DNA from: Chara braunii
Taxonomy: Eukaryota > Streptophyta > Charophyceae > Charales > Characeae
DNA length: 49,148 bases
Assembly (NCBI GenBank): GCA_003427395.1
Contig: BFEA01000673.1
Location: 647,173 to 696,320, forward strand
Direction: 5' to 3'
The notes under the pieces: generated by a model
What the model was told of the DNA's origin: nothing
Seen by the model: the letters and a program-made list of their open reading frames with translations, nothing else
Databases searched by the model: none
Shown: positions 45,201 through 49,148 of the stretch, piece by piece
Layout: every line of letters begins with the position of its first letter
How positions within the stretch are numbered: the first letter of the stretch is position 1
Translations under genes and position numbers: made by a program

Positions 45201-47077
45201 ATAATGCGTTCAATCATTGAATTTAGCTGACTTCAAGAATAATTATAGGGAATTTATAAGTTACGGTGTTATTTGTACAAGAGTCGTGTTAGCATTCTCA
45301 CCTAACTCAGTTTACCTTATATAAACCCAATTTCTAAGTATGGAAATATACATTTTGGGAGCATTCTGCATCAAAAGTAACAGGGGACTTATGAGTCAGT
45401 GATGTTTACGTAATCTTATCAAGTCCAGCAGTATCCGTTTGATAATCATGCGCACAGACATTGAATTTAACCGATTGGTAAAAGAAATTAAAATTCAAGA
45501 ATAATTGTAGGAACTCAATGTTATTCAGTCTTATGATAGTATTGCTGGAATATTAGGGCAATCAACGTAATAGATTAGTGATGCCATCAGCAAGAAGTTC
45601 GGTGTGCAGTAGTTCATAGGTATGTTGATTTTGTTTTTTAAGGGAAGCATAATGATTCGGGGTTCAAAAACAATCATCACCTACGTAACCATAGGAAATA
45701 TTTATCCAAGAGCGATAAAACATTGATAAGCATACGAGGATATTTGGCTATAGTCGCACTCATTTCATTTTCGTTCCTGGTTAAGCCCTACCGTTTGCTC
45801 AAAGCCTGGTGTGAGAAAATACTATTCCATGACGATTCCAAGGTTGACTAAAAGTCGATACTACATCTCATGTAGCAAGATGAAATTACCATGGAGAGAC
45901 CAACTTTAGTACAGAAGGCTACTAGGTTATTGTCCCAATCATTTTATTTAATTCTAATGGTGCCCATGTAGTCGTGGGAATACTACGGATACATATTCGT
46001 TCGTAATCGTTTTAGGCAGATTATCAGGGATTTTCAAGAATTACGCACGTCAGCCAGTTGCAGCCAATAAATACGAACATAATAGTTTGCAATTCATAAC
46101 AAAGTGTGAATAACGTAAAGGGTTGCAGACTAGATCAGTGGGCTTATTGGTGGTGGCAAAGAAATTCTTTCAATTTTGTTCCCGCAGAAGGGCATTTAGT
46201 GACAGTTGCACATGATATATCAATCCTAGAGGTTGAAAGTAGAAGTGTCAATTGCATTTGCTANNAAAAAACTTTAAACCCAATATTTTAAGCGACTTAC
46301 AAGAATGACGTTTGTGGTGTAGCTATGACAATCATTTCATGTCAACTCCTGTTTTAATGTTTCATGTCGCTTCGCTTGTATTACCGAATCTAAGTGTAGG
46401 GTGTCATAAGAACGAAGGATTGGGGGAGGAAAAAATGAAAATACATTCGTTAATTTTGGAAAGGAATAATACCTGGTAGTAGATATTTAAATAAGGGTTA
46501 AAGATAAGAGACGGTTTGTGTGACATCGTCGTGATTACGATCCTTTTGGAAGTTTTCGTAGGATAGTGCGGTCATAGCTATGAACAATCGTCTCATACTA
46601 CAAGAGTTATGTCTTGTCACAATCAAGGGTCCCAGCAAAAGCGATCGCTCGTGGTGGAAGTGTCATCTCGCAAATGATATCTTAAGTGCGATTGATCCAT
46701 CGGTACCAATATTGGATATTATATATTGACAATCGGGAAGTATAATAGTTTACCACTTGGATAGAGATCATGTGGAGTCACATAGTGGCGTTCTAAACAG
46801 TGTCAGATATCGTCCCATACTTTCTGTATGTAGTAATACTGCAAGCGTGTGTACAACATTTCGTGGTAGCATATCATACAGTAGTTATGGCAAATGTTGC
46901 GCAAGCAGTTGGGGTCGGGGTTGGGGGTGGGGGGTGGGGGGAAGGGGGAGGGGGGTTATGGTGATGTTAGTTTGGCGAACCGGTTAATCGGTAATGTAGC
47001 GTGGATTCTTTTGGTGGAGTCTAACGAGGTGGGGATTCAACCCAAGCCATGGCATCAGGATCACTGATCCGGCCGAG
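42211..47077. other. Long stretch with no convincing gene
   Basis: About 4.9 kb of moderately AT-rich sequence with only short accidental frames. It contains an A/T simple-sequence patch (43,640-43,730), the duplication at 45,047-45,512 and a G-rich patch at 46,910-46,955. No tRNA, rRNA or protein homology is evident by eye. Confidence 0.5.
45047..45512. repeat. Tandem duplication, about 215-250-bp unit, two copies
   Basis: The segment 45,047-45,250 recurs, diverged, at 45,260-45,512. Shared blocks are GTGTTAGC, CACCTAACTCAG or TACCTAACTCAG, CTGCATCAAAAGT, TATCCGTTTGATAAT and TTCAAGAATAATT. The second copy has small insertions. Non-coding. Confidence 0.75.
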
Positions 47078-49013
47078 TGTGTGGGGGAGTTTGTGTACAG
47101 AACACAGCCATCCCAATAGAATGGGACGATAGACAGCCAAATGTCCAACATACTAGTCTGACCCGTGGTTCACACAACAAGTCGTAGATTTTAGATGGGA
47201 GCAATACAAATTAGTATTAGTAGGTTAGGGGGGTTTAGGAGAGAGTCGAAGGACTCAACCATAGGGGGGGTGCATACCCTTAAGCGTGTTTTTCGCCGCC
47301 TAGCACCCATAGCAGCTCATCAGAGGGGTTAGCTTAGTAATAACTTGCTCCTGTTAGGAAGAGAAGGGCAGGTAGGGGAAGTATGGGGTATGGAAGGTAT
47401 GAAATTAGAGAGTCTTGCCTGTGTTGTCATTGCCGGTATCGCAAAATTGTCAGCAGCCACCATAGTAGGTCCTGAAGCCATAGCAGCGAAGAACGTGTTA
47501 CACCCGACGCTCGTACAACATGTGTTGTGTTGTACTACGTTCAGCCGATCACAGGTACCCAGTGTATTCTCGGCCGATTGTTTCGGCGGGAGAGTCCTGA
47601 AGAACCAGTGTTACGTGGCAAAAGGTGTTGAAGTGTGTGCTTAGCCTTGATAGAGGTGCAGCACGACCAATCATACAGTTGCATAGATGCGTGATAGAAT
47701 GAAGGGGAGAATGCTAGTGCAGGTGGTCTTTGTATAGTATGGCGAGCCATGCTTAGTGCTGAATGTAGCGGGATTATGATGGGTTGTGAGTACGAGCGAA
47801 ATTTAGTACATGCAGACTAGTGATGATGCTGTGCATGTTGGGGGGTGTAAGGTAGGGGTATATCCCGTATGATTATCCGCAGTAGTAACTAGGGGTGGGT
47901 TTGTGATATAGAGGGATGTCCGCGGAAGCGGCCGTGTATATGCAGTATGGTAAGCGTGTTTGTGACAGGGTGTTCTACTGCGCGATGGTCTGTGTTGTAT
48001 CAGTAGCATGCGGGGATTGGTCTTTTCCTGTGACGTGCAAATTAGTCATAAGACAAGTTAGCATTCGTTTGTTGTATTGCCTTGTCGCACGTGATCATGC
48101 ACCGCTGTGTGTGTTTTTCTTGTTGTTGGCGGGAATTATCAACTATGGAGGCACAAGGCGCCGTTGCTTTTCGTTTTGTCTCGAAGCGACGGGCATTTGT
48201 TTTTTGTGAATCGTTCATGTCGTTACATCGTCCCGTTTGTCGTTTGCGTGGTTGTAAGTAGCGTGTTTCGTGAAGGTGTGTGTCTAATTTGTTTCGGTGT
48301 ATTTGCTTTGGTGCATTTACTACCGTTTTAATAAATGGGTGATCGTACCCATAACTGGACTATGTTATATGGCGGGTGTTGTGAAAAATAGTTGTCTATG
48401 CTATACTGGTTAGCGAAGAGGAGTATCGGTTTTTTATTGGGGGTTATTATTACAGTACATTGCGGGATGATAGGCCTTTTTTGCTTTAAGGGGGGTTATG
48501 AGTATATCACTATTGGTTGTTACAATTTTTTAAGGATGATTATTTGTCACAGGTGTAACTAAATATAAAGGACATGCTATTACCAGGAATCCTAACGTAT
48601 AACATTTAAAAAAAAACAAATTAATTTTTATTTTTATTCTGTTTTTTTATTTTATTTATTTATTTATTTAGTATTTTTTATTTATTAATATTTTTTTATA
48701 ATTTATTATTTTTTATTAATTATTAATGATTTTTTTATTTTTTTTAAATTATCATTTATTATGTATTTTTTTATATATAATTTATTATATATTTATTATT
48801 ATTTAAAAATATATATATAATTTATTTTTTAATTAATTAATTTATTAATTTATTAATTTATTAATTTATTAATTTATTATTTTATTATTTTACTATTTTA
48901 TTAACTCATGATTTAATATTTATGTATTGTTTTTTATTTTTTATTTACAAAGTATTTTAATATATTATTTTTAATATGACCTTATTTTAACCCTTTTATA
49001 AAATTTTGTAAGT

Positions 49014-49056
<43 letters not shown>
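47078..49056. repeat. LTR-like direct repeat, copy B
   Basis: Same orientation as copy A. Begins GTGTGTGGGGG, contains CAGAACACA, ATCCCAATAGAATGGGAC and the long unique block, then AT-rich simple sequence, and ends in (GT)n at about 49,017-49,056. It lacks the 262-bp insertion of copy A and so is the simpler reference copy. Confidence 0.85.
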
Positions 49057-49059
<3 letters not shown>

Positions 49060-49072
49060 CCGTGGTGGGTGG

Positions 49073-49106
49073 CGTGGGGGTGGGGCGACCCCTCCCCCAC
49101 GACTCT

Positions 49107-49148
<42 letters not shown>
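49073..49148. repeat. GC-rich hairpin and (ATCA)n at the right end
   Basis: GTGGGGGTGGGG, a CGA loop and CCCCTCCCCCAC form a 12-bp stem with one mismatch just after the (GT)n tract. About ten ATCA units follow to the window end. In reverse complement this is the TTGA repeat and GC-rich hairpin order seen at 28,691-28,740. Confidence 0.85.

Larger units (their letters stand above)
31265..49056. mobile_element. Putative retroelement bounded by long direct repeats
   Basis: Two direct repeats (31,265-33,568 and 47,078-49,056) flank about 13.5 kb carrying a gag-like gene and a reverse transcriptase, both on the minus strand. Penelope-like elements often carry LTR-like direct repeats, and the enzyme here resembles theirs. 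A true LTR retrotransposon is less likely because I see no integrase, RNase H or aspartic protease. The divergent plus-strand gene and the long unannotated stretch at 42.2-47.0 kb are unexplained. It may be a composite of several insertions. Confidence 0.45.

Overview
The window looks like nuclear DNA of a large-genome eukaryote: there is no operon layout, coding blocks are sparse, and it carries long repeats, microsatellites, poly-G and poly-A tracts, a 520-base N gap and many single ambiguous bases. The large left-hand gene reminds me of predicted proteins from charophyte green algae such as Chara. That is an impression from memory, not a search, so taxonomy is uncertain. I see no ordinary host gene; nearly everything belongs to mobile elements.

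Left block (66-28,690). This appears to be one 28.6-kb DNA element. Its ends are 32-bp terminal inverted repeats differing at one base, and both lie inside a (TTGA)n microsatellite. It holds four coding blocks: an Ulp1/C48-type cysteine protease (minus, 1.4-2.5 kb); a gene of about 1,790 codons of unknown function (minus, 3.3-8.7 kb); a cysteine-rich gene (minus, 10.5-11.6 kb); and a DDD-type transposase of the DUF7869 kind followed by a second copy of the cysteine-rich gene (plus, 23.5-27.3 kb). About fifty copies of a 22-bp imperfect palindrome with a GGATCC centre fill the spaces between and outside the blocks. None lies inside a coding block and none lies right of 28.5 kb. Long stretches (8.8-10.4, 11.6-16, 17-23 kb) are non-coding arrays of larger repeats, many built around this palindrome.

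Every coding block is interrupted, mostly by isolated in-frame stop codons of all three types while the reading frame continues. This copy is therefore probably defective. The protease, transposase and palindromes would together make a mobilisation system, with the palindromes as candidate protein-binding sites; that is inference.

Right block (28,691-49,148). Base composition changes sharply to AT-rich. Two long direct repeats (31.27-33.57 and 47.08-49.06 kb), each ending in a (GT)n tract next to a GC-rich hairpin, flank about 13.5 kb. Inside on the minus strand lie a gag-like cysteine-motif/Thr-Pro-rich protein, and a reverse transcriptase resembling Penelope-like enzymes that is broken by in-frame stops. 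One plus-strand gene of about 148 codons is unrecognised. The layout suggests a retroelement with LTR-like ends. The left copy of the direct repeat contains a 262-bp MITE-like insertion absent from the right copy. From 42.2 to 47.0 kb I see no convincing gene.
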